A DNA stretch of 64,000 nucleotides, from the NCBI GenBank assembly GCA_950097015.1, contig CATNEN010000030.1:2155001-2219000 (forward strand), read 5' to 3'. The notes under the pieces were generated by a model. It saw nothing but the letters and a program-made list of their open reading frames with translations. It had not been told where the DNA came from and made no database searches. This document shows positions 1-12,105 of the stretch, piece by piece; the stretch's first letter is position 1, and each line of letters opens with the position of its first letter. Origin of the DNA: Macrostomum hystrix. Its lineage: Eukaryota > Platyhelminthes > Macrostomidae. The translations under genes were made by a program, and so were the position numbers.

Positions 1-720
1 GACTATCCAAACTAAAAGTCCCACTCTTAGGAGACTCCTAAGACTATCCAAACTAAAAGTCCCACTCTTAGGAGACTCCTAAGACTATCCAAACTAAAAG
101 TCCCATTCTTAGGAGACTCCTAAGACTATCCAAACTAAAAGTCCCACTCTTAGGAGACTCCTAAGACTATCCAAACTAAAAGTCCCACTCTTAGGAGACT
201 CCTAAGGCTATCCAAACTAAAAGTCCCACTCTTAGGAGACTCCTAAGATTATCCAAACTAAAAGTCCCACTCTTAGGAGACTCCGAAGATTATCCAAACT
301 AAAGTCCCACTCTTAGGAGACTCCCAAGATTATCCAAACTAAAAGTCCCACTCTTAGGAGACTCCTAAGATTATCCAAACTAAAAGTCCCACTCTTAGGA
401 GACTCCTAAGATTATCCAAACTAAAAGTCCCATTCTTAGGAGACTCCTAAGACTATCCAAACTAAAAGTCCCACTCTTAGGAGACTCCTAAGACTATCCA
501 AACTAAAAGTCCCACTCTTAGGAGACTCCTAAGGCTATCCAAACTAAAAGTCCCACTCTTAGGAGACTCCTAAGGCTATCCAAACTAAAAGTCCCACTCT
601 TAGGAGACTCCTAAGGCTATCCAAACTAAAAGTCCCACTCTTAGGAGACTCCTAAGACTATCCAAACTAAAAGTCCCATTCTTAGGAGACTCCTAAGATT
701 ATCCAAACTAAAAGTCCCAC
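1..720. repeat. 41-bp minisatellite with palindromic core
   Basis: About 17 tandem copies of a 41-bp unit run from the window edge to 720. Each unit contains CTTAGGAG-a-CTCCTAAG, a perfect 8-bp inverted repeat with a one-base spacer, so every copy can fold into a hairpin. Copies differ by a few substitutions. The array continues off the left edge. From 721 to 1299 I see only AT-rich spacer downstream of the CstF-50 stop codon. Confidence 0.95.
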
Positions 721-1299
721 AGCATGGTAAAGCCAAAATCCAATCACTTGGTCCCAACCCGAAAGTTGTGAAGCATGGATTAATATAATTGATTAATTCT
801 GATTAATACTGCAATTCATTTGTTTATTGTACATATTGTACTGATGCAAAGGCGTGCGGATGAGTTTACGCCAAATCTTCTCAATTTTGTTTTACACAGC
901 AATCGCCTGCTGTACCAGAGTAAAACAGCACCGATGCTCAATGCCACCAGATGTTTTCAACAAATCCCGTTGATTTTTCAAAATTAATAACGATATAAAT
1001 AAACGTTAACTCATGTTGTCTCATCGTTACCGGCAGTTAATTAACTAGCCAGTTAAAAAATGCGAACATGCTACTTAAAGTATTTGCTTCGTTTATTTTG
1101 AACAGTATGGTTTCGACGCGGCCAATTTTAATTCGCGACTGAGAATCTTATTATACTACTTTTATAGCCCAATAAGTAGGATGGTGAGAAAATGTCGCTG
1201 AATTGTAGCTAAATATTCTTTACAGCTCTTTAATTGTCACTTATTATTATTATACAACAGATAATAAACATGAGCAATGCATGAAGTTGAGAACTGTGC

Positions 1300-3795
1300 T
1301 CACTCATTTAGAGCCTTCTTATACCAGAAGCGAGCCCTGTGATCGTCGGAGCAGCTGATAAAAGCAGGCATTGTGTTGGAGTGGGTGATGAATCGGACCA
1401 CACCATTGTGCGACAGCGCCAGCAGTCGCTGACGATCGGCGCTGCGCGAGTCCCAGCAGCAGAGCGACTTGGTGGCCTCGTCCTGGAACACCACGAAGTC
1501 CTCGGTGTGGTTGAACACGGCGTTGGTCCGGTGGCTTTGGCGACCGCTGGCGCCGGCGCCAGTGTAGGTGATGAGGGGCCGGCCGGTGCTCAGTTCCCAC
1601 AGCTTCACAAGCGAGTCCTTGCCTGAGCTCAGAATGTACTTGCCTGGTTTAATGGCAAAGAGACGGCGAGTGGGCTCGTAAAACTGACCGATTTTAATGG
1701 TCATTTTCTGATGACAGATGTCAACAGGTGATCATAATGACAGCAGTTGATGAACTATTTAACTAACCACTAACCAATCATTAAACTACAGGTTTCTTCA
1801 GCTATTGACGAATGACACTAGACCCGAGGAGGCAATTCTGCCCATTTCGCTGACTCCTGAGCACACACGCACACAGACACTGTACGCAGGCACACACATT
1901 GTCAGGCAGTTGTACACTTCACTGTGCCTTGGAGGTTGGCCCTCAATGGCGTAAATTGCACGAAAAATCTCCAAGCCTTCTCTCCGCGGCTGCGCCCCAA
2001 ATGAATGTGGCCTCGCCGCGGAATCGAGCTCAGAGACCTTGGCGCGAGGGGCAAACGCAGTTAACCTGCTCTGCCACCGATCCCCCTAAGGTCATAAGGT
2101 CTTAATAAAATCATTATACTCGATCACTAAAAGAATCTGGAATTATATAAACGGTTATTACCAAATCACAGGTGATACGCAGTCATGACGCAATAACCGT
2201 ATAAGATCATCATTTCTAAATCACTGAGCCCCAGCGCTTTAAATGCAAATCCCAAGCAAAAAATTATACAAACCATTTCTCGAGAAGACGGCCGAGCAGA
2301 CTTCGTAGCCATCGTGGGCCCGGTCGAAGTTGGCCACACACCGGCCGGACACGCCGTCCCAGAGCTTCAGGCAGCCGTCTTTGGATGCCGAACAGTAATA
2401 CTGGCCTGTGCCCGACCAGCGCAGCATGGTGAGAGCTCTGGTGTGCTGATCATTCGGATTGCAGCTGACAAAGCACTGCCCAGTGGATACGTCGTACACG
2501 CGCAGGGTGGGCTGGTCGCAGCCGACTATCATGTAGTTGCCGCTCGGATGGAAGCAGAAGGTGCGGACCTGGCCGGGATGGATTGCATGCGAAAAATTCT
2601 AACTAGATTACTGACGCATGAATAAGCTTAAGTAGCGATGATAGTGTGCAAATATTTTAAAACCCCTTTTAGGGTCTTTCTGCATAATTGTTATACTTTT
2701 AAGCATGAACCAAACCATTTTTTAGAGTTTTCGTACAAACCTTGGACTGTGAAAGAGTTCAGAATCCCAATATGAGGATATGGGAGATTTCAGATCCCAA
2801 TCTGAGGAAATCAAATACTTTAGATCCTAATCTTTAGATGTGGAAGAATTTAGAAATATTATATGCGGGAGTTAGATATTTCAAATCCCAATCTGAAGAT
2901 GTGGAAGAGTTGAAATCCTAATCTGAGGATGTGGGAGAGTTCAGATCCCAATCTGAGGATGTGGGAGAGTTCAGATCCCAATCTCAGGATATGGGAGTGT
3001 TCAGATCCCAATCTGAGGATGTGGGAGAGTTGAAATCCTAATCTGAGGATGTGGGAGAGTTCAGATCCCAATCTGAAGATGTGGGAGAGTTCAGATCCCA
3101 ATCTGATGATGAGGAAGAGACCAGATCCTAATCTGCTATTCCCAAGCTGAGAATCCAAGAAACTCACCGGCGAGGCCTCCCTCAAGCTTCTCTGAGCCTT
3201 TTTAACAGACGGATTGGAGTAGTCGAACAGTTTCACATAATAGTCCTTGGACGATGAGGCCAGCAGGGTTAGCCGCGGATCCGGGTGGAACTCCAGACAG
3301 GTGATCTCTTCGGTGTGATCGTACAGGGTGCGAATGACCGGATGTGACTCGCTGGTGCCATCGTCGCCTCCCATGCCCTTCAACAGCATCCGTTCAATGT
3401 CTAGAATCTTGATGCTGGCGTCTGACGAGCCGGTGCAAACCAGCTGACCGCTCGGACTGAAGGCGGCCGAGCGGCAGGGCGCCTTGTGCGAGGTCACGTA
3501 GCAGGTCTCGTACAGTGCGGCCTCGGGCGATTTGGCCACAGTCTCGGATTCGATTTCCAGATCGATGCCTGTGCCGGGCTCCACCGCATTCACATCGTGC
3601 AGAGCCTTCTCCTTCTCTTCTTCCTCCAGTGACAGGCCAGGTGCGGACCAGGTTCAGCAGACGGCTGGAGGGTCCGCAAGGCACCGATTTGTCATTCACC
3701 AGGCTGTTCAGCTTCACCGCAATCGACTGGTGACCGTCATAGTACAGCTGGCTGATGATCAGCCGGTTCAGGTGCTCGCGCTCCTTGTAGCTCAT
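1300..3795 (-). CDS. CSTF1: Cleavage stimulation factor subunit 1 (CstF-50)
   Basis: WD40 subunit of the CstF complex, which acts in the nucleus in mRNA 3'-end cleavage and polyadenylation. I read three exons: 3795-3168, 2598-2274 and 1643-1300. Donors are GTGAGT and GTTTGT; acceptors are TTAG and CCAG. The N-terminal dimerisation segment ([15 protein letters not shown]) is followed by PGTGIDLE, then WD repeats with the family signatures [23 protein letters not shown] and [13 protein letters not shown]. The joined exons give 431 residues, the same as human, but only after discounting one surplus base near 3636-3645 (between LLNLVRT and LSLEEEEK). Every other part is collinear and intact, so I favour a sequencing indel over a pseudogene. 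The ATG lies two bases after a TTGCAG acceptor-like site, compatible with trans-splicing or a 5'UTR intron. Introns carry a SINE (second) and a 30-bp minisatellite (first). Confidence 0.93.
1800..2095 (-). mobile_element. tRNA-derived SINE, copy 1 (CstF-50 intron 2)
   Basis: Read on the minus strand from about 2093, the element starts with a tRNA-like head. The A box is TGGCAGAGCAGG and the B-box-like stretch is GAGCTCGATTCCG. A body of about 200 bp follows, which recurs at 54.7 kb and 56.0 kb. The body contains CACTTCACTGTGCCTT (on the plus strand) and a GTGTG-rich segment. I could not find a clear target-site duplication for this copy. Confidence 0.8.
2745..3125. repeat. ~30-bp minisatellite in CstF-50 intron 1
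   Basis: About a dozen imperfect copies of a unit of roughly 30 bp built around AGATCCCAATCTGAGGATGT lie entirely within the intron between exons 1 and 2. The stretch 2105-2240 in the next intron holds nothing I recognise. Confidence 0.9.
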
Positions 3796-3825
3796 GGCTG
3801 CAATGAGGAACAGATAACATGAGAG

Positions 3826-4465
3826 TGACCCTAGATGTTCATGAGAGTGACCTTAGATGTACACTTGGAGTGACCTTAGATGTACACTGGGAGTGACCAT
3901 AGATATACACTGGGAGTGACCCTAGATGTACACTGGAGTGACCCTAGATGTACACAGGGAGTGACCCTAGATGAACACTGGAGTGACCCTAGATGTACAC
4001 TGGGAGTGACCCTAGATGTACACTGGGAGTGACCCTAGATGTACACAGGGAGTGACCCTAGATGAACACTGGAGTGACCCTAGATGTACACTGGGAGTGA
4101 CCCTAGATGTACACTGGGAGTGACCCTAGATGTACACAGGGAGTGACCCTAGATGAACACTGGAGTGACCCTAGATGTACACTGGGAGTGACCCTAGATG
4201 TACACTGGGAGTGACCCTAGATGTACACTGGGAGTGACCCTAGATGTACACTGGAGTGACCCTAGATGTACACAGGGAGTGACCCTAGATGAACACTGGA
4301 GTGACCCTAGATGTACACTGGGAGTGACCTTAGATGTACACTGGGAGTGACCTTAGATGTACACTGGAGTGACCCTAGATGTACACTGGGAGTGACCCTA
4401 GATGTACACTGGGAGTGACCCTAGATGAACACTGAAAGTGACCCTTAGGTGTACACTGGGGTGAA
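3826..4465. repeat. 23-bp minisatellite upstream of CstF-50
   Basis: About 27 copies of a unit built on AGTGACCCTAGATGTACACT lie between the CstF-50 start and the ataxin-10 3' end. From 4466 to 4695 there is AT-rich spacer only. Confidence 0.95.
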
Positions 4466-4695
4466 GGCATAGGGAGTGTGAGTGATCATGGATAATCTGT
4501 GATAGTGGACAGGAATGTACTTCAGGACTGACTTACAAAACATATTATACTTCTAGGGAGCAAATTTCAAAAATCAAAGAACAAAGTCTAAAAACGTGAC
4601 AGGAATTTTACAATTATGAACGCTTCAAATCAAATGAAAGACGTTATTAAAAATTTTAAGATTAACACAAAATGCTTCCAGTCGTCAATATGAAA

Positions 4696-6717
4696 TCATT
4701 CCCCATTATCTTCCTGTTGATTGTCGGCCACAACCAGTCCGTTGCGCACTGTGAACACCCTGGAGCTGTCTGTGCCACCAAGGCACTCGTCGAGCAGCAT
4801 GGCGACTATCCGCGCTGAGTCCGCCGCAGCCTTCCTCAACTGGCCTGAGTCGTCGAAGTAAATCTTGAGCTTCAGGACAGCCGTCGCACAGATTGCGAAC
4901 AGCCAGCGCTGCCCACTGCCTCAGGCAGGGATTTTTATCGTCCAAAGCCAGGCAGTTCAGCAGCTCTTCCAGGCCGCCCTCTCTAATCACAGTCTGCTGA
5001 AATTCTGCATTTTTCAGAGCCGCATTAGCCAAGAATCTGACTAAGGCGGTCTTGAACGCGGCTCCGGGATGCCGCACCGCCGCCGTGTAGGCCGGATCAG
5101 CGCCGGCTGGCTCCTGGCGCATCAGCAGGCGGCGCCGGTCGACAGCAAAGGGACCGTCGGGATTGGCTCGGCCGGCAAGGCTAACGCAGTGCAGCAGCTG
5201 GCAGGCCAGGCGGGCCAGATCGGCATCCTGGCGGAGTCGGGCAGGAGATGCTTTCGTCCTGGCCGGTGCCCGGTTGCCAGTGAGCCAGCGGACGGCCAAG
5301 CAGGTCCCAGACGGCGAAGAACAGCGCGGAGTCGGACTCCAGACGGCGAGGATCGGACCGAGCAGCGCAAAGCAGCTGGCGAGAGAAATCGCGCAGATGC
5401 TCCAGAAGCCGAAGCCAGGCGATGTCGGCCACGGGTACGGGGCCGCAGCCACCACTTGGGTCGCTATCAGCCAGCAGGTGCAGCAGCCGGGCCAGGCAGT
5501 CCTGGGCTTCAGGTGGCTGCATGTCGGCCAGGCGGCACTCCGGCATTAGCAGGCTGACACCCGCTTCGCTGCGGAGCAGTTCGCGCAGCGCCAGCAACCG
5601 ATCGCCATCGCAGTCGGCGTCGCCATTGGTCCGCATCGTTGGCATCGCCATAGACAGCGAGAAGTTCGCGTCGCACAAAAGCCTGCGCCGATTTCAAGGC
5701 GTCACCAGACCGAGTCAGGCACTCCGAGCCTTGGCGACTCGAGGCCAGCAACAGCAGCAGCAGGCCGAGATAGGCAGACGGTCGGCTGGTTGGCGGCTTC
5801 AGCGACAAAACCAGGCGGCACAGCCGGCTGAGGTAGTTCGTCACGTGACTCGCCAGACGACCATCTGAGTTGTGAATTATGAGTTCACTTTAGCTTACTT
5901 TCTTTAGTTTATTCAGATGGTCATTTACCTGAATCTGCCAATTCAGATGGTCATTTAACCGAATCAGATCATTCAGATGGTCATTTAACCGAATCAGATC
6001 ATTCAGATGGTCATTTAACCGAATCAGATCATTCAGATGGTCATTTAACCGAATCAGATCATTCAGATGGTCATTTAACCGAATCAGATCATTCAGATGG
6101 TCATTTAACCGAATCAGATCATTCAGATGGTCATTTAACAGAATCAGATCATTCAGTTGGTCATTCACCCGAATCAGATCATTCAGTTGGTCATTCACCC
6201 GAATCAGATCATTCAGTTGGTCATTCATTATCAGCAGACTGTTTCATTTTCTATAAAGCTTATAGACCAGGTGGTTATCTAGCTATCACTCTACAATGGT
6301 CACGCAAAATCTGTCACCTTCCATGTCGAGCGCTCCGTGCGCGCAAGCGTTGTAGACCGCCTGCACAGCCACGGCAGCCGCAGACGACATCAAAGAAGCA
6401 GATTCGAATTCCGAAGTCGATTTTCTCATCAAAGCTTCGACACAGTCAATGATCGACATCAGGAAAAATAGTGCCGCGGCATCGTCTTCAACCAGTTGTC
6501 GACGGAATTTTTCGCACAGCGCTGCGACAGACCGAGCGGACCGCAGATGCCGCAATGCGTCGTTGACAACGCTGGAGCCGGAGTCGGTGGCACGAGACAA
6601 TGCTTCAATGGACAGCAAAATGGTGTTGCATTCAGATAGGGTAAGTCGCGAAGCGTCTGTTGAGCCAGCAAAACTGACTGACTGCATCTGAGGGCTGAAA
6701 TTCGAAGAGTTGGCCAT
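4696..6717 (-). CDS. ATXN10: Ataxin-10-like armadillo protein, with frame breaks
   Basis: Cytoplasmic ARM-type protein of the ataxin-10 family. The C-terminal family domain is clear: RFLANAALKNAEFQQ, then LNCLALDDKNPCLRQWA and LAVRNLCDG. Exon 1 is 6717-6318 (donor GAAG^GTGACA, phase 1). Exon 2 begins at 5864 (acceptor ACTCAG^AT), and the phases match. Exon 2 changes frame at about 5620-5640 and again at about 5245-5256, each consistent with one inserted or lost base. A third change near 4800-4880 is possible: one frame stops at 4706-4708, and the alternative frame, ending ADNQQEDNGE, stops at 4696-4698. Joined length is about 520 residues against 475 in human. GC-rich third positions persist across the breaks, so I favour assembly indels over decay. 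The intron holds a 30-bp array. The N-terminal half is too divergent to assign alone. Confidence 0.8.
5912..6232. repeat. 30-bp minisatellite in the ataxin-10 intron
   Basis: Eleven near-identical 30-bp units (core TCAGATGGTCATTTAACCGA) nearly fill the 453-bp intron. The last three copies near the donor side share variants (TTGG, CACC), which suggests stepwise spreading of variants along the array. Confidence 0.95.
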
Positions 6718-6756
6718 AGAATTTGATTCAATTAGTGTATCTTCACTCTACAATAT

Positions 6757-7555
6757 TAATTACAGTCTAGTAATGACTCCCTGATCTGTCATTACAGTCT
6801 AGTAATGACTCCCTGATCTGTCATTACATCTAGTAATGACTCCCTGATCTGTCATTACATCTAGTAATGACTCCCTGATCTGTCATTACATCTAGTAATG
6901 ACTCCCTGATCTGTCATTACGTCTAGTAATGACTCCCTGATCTGTCATTACGTCTAGTAATGACTCCCTGATCTGTCATTACATCTAGTAATGACTCCCT
7001 GACCTGTCATTACAGTCTGGTAATGACTCCCTGATCCGTCATTACAGTCTGGTAATGATTCCTTGATCCGTCATTACAGTCTAGTAATGACTCCCTGATC
7101 TGTCATTACAGTCTGGTAATGACTCCCTGATCCGTCATTACATCTAGTAATGACTCCCTGATCTGTCATTACATCTAGTAATGACTCACTGATCTGTCAT
7201 TACGTCTAGTAATGACTCCCTGATCTGTCATTACATCTAGTAATGACTCCCTGACCTGTCATTACAGTCTGGTAATGACTCCCTGATCCGTCATTACAGT
7301 CTGGTAATGATTCCTTGATCCGTCATTACAGTCTAGTAATGACTCCCTGATCTGTCATTACAGTCTGGTAATGACTCCCTGATCTGTCATTACAGTCTAG
7401 TAATGACTCCCTGATCTGTCATTACAGTCTAGTAATGATTCCCCGATCTGTCATTACAGACTGGTAATGATTCCCCGATCTGTAACTATAGTCTAGTAAT
7501 GACTCCCTGATCTGTAATTATAGTCTGGTAATGACTCCCTTGATCTGTCATTACA
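6757..7555. repeat. ~31-bp palindromic minisatellite upstream of ataxin-10
   Basis: About 26 units of roughly 31 bp. Each has TAATGA and TCATTA arms around CTCCCTGATCTG, so each can form a short stem. Variant types (CATCTAG versus CAGTCTAG/CAGTCTGG) come in blocks, a sign of segmental duplication inside the array. It lies between the ataxin-10 start and the POP5 3' end. From 7556 to 7725 nothing else is visible. Confidence 0.95.
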
Positions 7556-7725
7556 GATTTTAACTAACTGTTTGTTCTAAAGAATCTAATAAGCAGTAAA
7601 TGAAGCGGAAACATTATTATTAAAAGCATTTTTAAATGCGCGAAACGCAAAGCATAAAATGGCAACAAAAAAATTCGCTATTTTTTACAAGAAAATCGAA
7701 ATGAACAAAGCAAGTCTAAACAGGC

Positions 7726-8130
7726 TTAGCCCCCAGCTTGGCAAGGCTGGCAGCAAGAATCTGGTGTCTGCGCACGTTTGGATCGGAGGCGTAATGGACG
7801 CGTTAAAAACTTTGCTGCGCAACGAACTGTGCCGCTACAGTGCAGCGTTGCTATGGCAACCCGGCTGCCGTGAATGGAGCGAACAAACGGCAGCGCGGAG
7901 GCCAGGTAGCGATGCGTGTCCCTGCTGACTCGCAGCACCAGAACCCCGGTCTCGCTGCTCCAGTCGACCAGTTTGAACCGGTTCACAACACGGCCAAGGC
8001 CTAGGGCGCCGTGAATGGTTTGAACCGCTTCGCGTATTGCCGCCACCAACTCCCCGATGCTTGCCTGGGCCAGCGCCGACCGGCTCTCGGCTGCCACGTC
8101 GCAGGTCAGGTAGCGATACTTTTTGCGCAC
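7726..8130 (-). CDS. POP5: RNase P/MRP subunit POP5, no encoded start codon
   Basis: Protein subunit of nuclear RNase P and RNase MRP, used in tRNA 5' and rRNA processing. The reading frame gives VRKKYRYLTCDV at the N-terminus, aligning from residue 2 with the vertebrate protein (which starts MVR). Downstream are the family elements TGVLVLRVSRDTHRYLASAL and HCSGTVRCAAKFL. About 134 residues are encoded, somewhat shorter than human at the C-terminus. There is no ATG. The first codon is GTG, directly after CGCCCAG, a good splice acceptor. No upstream ATG is in frame: the one at the edge of the adjacent repeat would join out of phase through the possible GTAAAG donor at 8194. I infer trans-splicing of a leader that ends in AUG. 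An undetected upstream cis exon is the alternative. Confidence 0.87.
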   Translation of the reverse strand: MRKKYRYLTCDVAAESRSALAQASIGELVAAIREAVQTIHGALGLGRVVNRFKLVDWSSETGVLVLRVSRDTHRYLASALPFVRSIHGSRVAIATLHCSGTVRCAAKFLTRPLRLRSKRAQTPDSCCQPCQAGG

Positions 8131-8224
8131 CTGGGCGAGTTATTGAAAATACTCGATGGAAATAATAACTAGCTATATAGCTGCCAGACTTTACCTTTGA
8201 CACAAAATCTGCTCAAACTTCACT

Positions 8225-8757
8225 ACCCAATGGTACCTATTGATATTTGAGTACACCATCACCACTAAATAATATTTGAGTACACCATCACTACTAAATA
8301 ATATTTGAGTACAGAATCACTACCCAATGATATTTAAGCACAGAATCACTACCCCATGATATTTGAGCACAGAATCACTACCCAATGATATTTGAGCACA
8401 GAATCACTACCAATGATATTTGAGCACAGAATCACTACCCAATGATATTTGAGCACAGAATCACTACCCAATGATATTCGAGTACAGAATCACTACCCAA
8501 TGATATTTGAGCACAGAATCACTACCCAATGATATTTGAGCACAGAATCACTACCCAATGATATTTGAGCACAGAATCACTACCCAATGATATTCGAGCA
8601 CAGAATCACTACCCAATGATATTTGAGCACAGAATCACTACCCAATGATATTTGAGCACAGAATCACTACCCAATGATATTTGAGCACAGAATCACTACC
8701 CAATGATATTCGAGCACATAATCACTACCCAATGATATTTGAGCACAGAATCACTAT
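8225..8757. repeat. 29-bp minisatellite upstream of POP5
   Basis: About 18 copies of a unit with core TTGAGCACAGAATCACTACC. The first copies, nearest POP5, are more diverged. The following stretch, 8758-9470, is AT-rich with no gene I can support. Confidence 0.95.
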
Positions 8758-9472
8758 CGAATGATAAAAAAGCATGCTACTAAAAGAAGAAGCTCAAAGG
8801 CTCGAAAAACAGACTATAAAAAGCAATAAAAAAATGAAGCTTGTTTGAACGAGTCACACACCAACGCAAAGCTCTGCTCAGAGTACTATTTATTTAGTAT
8901 TCTAAATCATCACAATATATACGGGGCTAGAAAAAACTTTCTTTTCATTTTCTGCAACACAAAATTATTGACCAAACGCCAAGGAGCAAAAAAGAAAGAT
9001 ATATTGAAAGAAACAAATAGACTGAAATAAACTATTGTCTCATTGAGATCAATGACAAAAATCATCACCAGACAATCAAAAAATCATTACACAACTTTAC
9101 AGTGGGTTGTTTCAGCTACACATTGTAGACTAAATAGTTGTCGGTAAACCTTACTTTTATATTCTAAAATAATATAAAATTAGGATAAGAAGTTGTTGGT
9201 CATGCTTTTGCTAATAAGCTAATAGAAAACCTTATGATTAAAATATTCCGACTTTAAGGAATGAGCTTGAAACGAAAAATAATATTAAAGTGAGTGATGG
9301 AACAGGTTTTCTTGAGAATAGGAAAGGAGGTAATAATTTTAAACTGCTAACCAAATAAAATCTGCTTTTAGCAAAGACGAGTGATCCAGGAAAAGCTAGC
9401 TTTGCTTTTTATAAACAAATTGCTAATTTGATGGTACACACGTGATTATCTCACAACACAGTAAGATTTGGT

Positions 9473-10515
9473 CAGTGGATCACAAGATAGTGGCAGCTCA
9501 TTCAGTGGATCACAAAATAGTGGCTGCTCATTCAGTGGATCACAAGATAGTGGCTGCTCATTCAGTGGATCACAAGATAGTGGCTGCTCATTCAGTGGAT
9601 CACAAAATAGTGGCAGCTCATTCAGTGGATCACAAGATAGTGGCAGCTCATTCAGTGGATCACAAGATAGTGGCAGCTCATTCAGTGGATCACAAGATAG
9701 TGGCTGCTCATTCAGTGGATCACAAGACAGTGGCTGCTCACAAGATAGTGGCAGCTCATTCAGTGGATCACAAGATAGTGGCAGCTCATTCAGTGGATCA
9801 CAAGATAGTTGGCAGCTCATTCAGTGGATCACAAGATAGTGGCAGCTCATTCAGTGGATCACAAGATAGTGGCAGCTCATTCAGTGGATCACAAGATAGT
9901 GGCAGCTCATTCAGTGGATCACAAGATAGTGGCAGCTCATTCAGTGAATCACAAGATGGTGGCAGCTCATTCAGTGGATCACAAGATAGTGGCAGCTCAT
10001 TCAGTGGATCACAAGATAGTGGCTGCTCATTCAGTGGATCACAAGATAGTGGCTGCTCATTCAGTGGATCACAAGATAGTGGCAGCTCATTCAGTGGATC
10101 ACAAGATAGTGGCAGCTCATTCAGTGGATCACAAGATAGTGGCTGCTCAATCAGTGATCACAAGATAGTGGCAGCTCATTCAGTGGATCACAAGATAGTT
10201 GGCAGCTCATTCAGTGGATCACAAGATAGTGGCAGCTCATTCAGTGGATCACAAGATAGTGGCTGCTCAATCAGTGATCACAAGATAGTGGCAGCTCATT
10301 CAGTGGATCACAAGATAGTGGCAGCTCATTCAGTGGATCACAAGATAGTGGCAGCTCAATCAGTGGATCACAAGATAGTGGCAGCTCATTCAGTGGATCA
10401 CAAGATAGTGGCAGCTCAATCAGTGGATCACAAGATAGTGGCAGCTCATTCAGTGGATCACAAGATAGTGGCAGCTCAATCAGTGGATCACAAGATAGTG
10501 GCATGCTCATTCAGT
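9473..10515. repeat. 30-bp minisatellite, about 35 copies
   Basis: Units of 30 bp with core AGTGGATCACAAGATAGTGG. Because 30 is a multiple of three, long artificial reading frames run through it on both strands. A shortened unit occurs near 9735, one-base insertions near 9810 and 10200, and one-base deletions near 10155 and 10275. From 10516 to 11160 nothing else is recognised. Confidence 0.95.
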
Positions 10516-11164
10516 GATAACTAATGACAAAGTCATACCCAGGTTTTCCTGGAGCCCAAGTCACAGAAGTTTGGAGAACACTTAAAAGGTTCTCCAATAC
10601 CGTTTATAAGTTTATAAAAATGCAAACACAAACTACGCCTTAGACAATGAAATCTGTGTATAGTATATTGGAATTTAGTCACATGCACATGTGGCAGATG
10701 ACATTTGCACAAATCAAATTGACACTAGGTTTAATGCAGATAAACGCTTTCTCATAGAATAATTTATTGATAAAAAGTAACTAAACTGAATTTAAAACAT
10801 CTAAGGTGACTGAAAATGAACTATAAACCAATATTCAACAAACTGCGCGAAATCTGGACCACCTCTTCACTATACCCATTTTAAAATGACAACGCTAAGT
10901 TTCTACTAAAATATCTAGAACGAGTGACATCTAGAACAGGATTATCGACGCGGCATTAACGGCTAAGTTGCTGTTAATCTAGCCGGATTAGAGAAAATAA
11001 ATGCCAGAATAAGCGTCCTTCGGCTAGAACTGACGTTTAAAAATGGCCTAAGGCCATCCTAACTACATTAGGATCTACCTTAGGAACACATGCAGAGATA
11101 TTAGGGGTGTCTAAGAACTTTTTGGACGGACTAAGGTAGATCAGCGCATAAAGTCCTATTCCTA

Positions 11165-12105
11165 TAGGACTAATGCTTTTCAGATAGGACTAATGCTGTT
11201 CTGTCTGGATTAACGCTATTCCGTCTGGATTAACGCTATTCCGTCTGTATTAACGCTATTCCATCTGGATTAACGTATTAGTCCGTCGAGATTAATGTCT
11301 TCCAATAAGGATTAACGCTATTCCATCTGGATTAACGTATTAGTCCGTCGAGATTAATGTCTTCCAATAAGAATTAACGCTATTCCGTCTGGATTAACGT
11401 ATTAGTCCGTCGAGATTAATGTCTTCCAATAAGGATTAACGCTATTCCGTCTGGATTAACGTATTAGTCCGTCGAGATTAATGTCTTCCAATAAGGATTA
11501 ACGCTATTCCGTCTGGATTAACGTATTAGTCCGTCGAGATTAATGTCTTCCAATAAGGATTAACGCTATTCCGTCTGGATTACCGTATTAGTCCGTCGAG
11601 ATTAATGTCTGCCAATAAGGATTAACGCTATTCCGTCTGGATTAACGTATTAGTCCGTCGAGATTAATGTCTTCCAATAAGGATTAACGCTATTCCGTCT
11701 GGATTACCGTATTAGTCCGTCGAGATTAATGTCTGCCAATAAGGATTAACGCTATTCCGTCTGGATTAACGTATTAGTCCGTCGAGATTAATGTCTTCCA
11801 ATAAGGATTAACGCTATTCCGTCTGGATTAACGTATTAGTCCGTCGAGATTAATGTCTGCCAATAAGGATTAACGCTATTCCGTCTGGATTAACGTATTA
11901 GTCCGTCGAGATTAATGTCTGCCAATAAGGATTAACGCTATTCCGTCTGGATTAACGTATTAGTCCGTCGAGATTAATGTCTTCCAATAAGGATTAATGC
12001 TATTCCGTCTGGATTAACGTATTAGTCCGTCGAGATTAATGTCTTCCAAAAAGGATTAACGCTATTCCATCTGGATAAACGCTAAAGTCCGAAAGGATTA
12101 ATACC
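11165..12105. repeat. 62-bp higher-order minisatellite
   Basis: About 13 copies of a 62-bp unit. Each unit holds three related sub-repeats around GATTAAYG (ATTAACGC, ATTAACGT, ATTAATGT), so a shorter ancestral repeat of roughly 20 bp appears to have been amplified as a trimer. Degenerate single sub-repeats flank both ends (11160-11270 and 12060-12200). From 12200 to 12807 there is the 3' flank of the zinc transporter with no other gene. Confidence 0.93.

Noticed and set aside
1-720. Regularly spaced palindromic repeats suggestive of CRISPR
   Set aside because: Units are contiguous with no variable spacers, and the surrounding DNA is animal.
1899-2105. Plus-strand frame in CstF-50 intron 2
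   Set aside because: Antisense translation of the SINE body.
8845-9030. 61-codon plus-strand frame between POP5 and the 30-bp array
   Set aside because: AT-rich, no recognisable motif, and length expected by chance.
9442-10524. A 360-codon plus-strand frame of [10 protein letters not shown] / [10 protein letters not shown] repeats
   Set aside because: Pure 30-bp minisatellite translation, open on both strands, with frame slips inside and no start context or splice partners.
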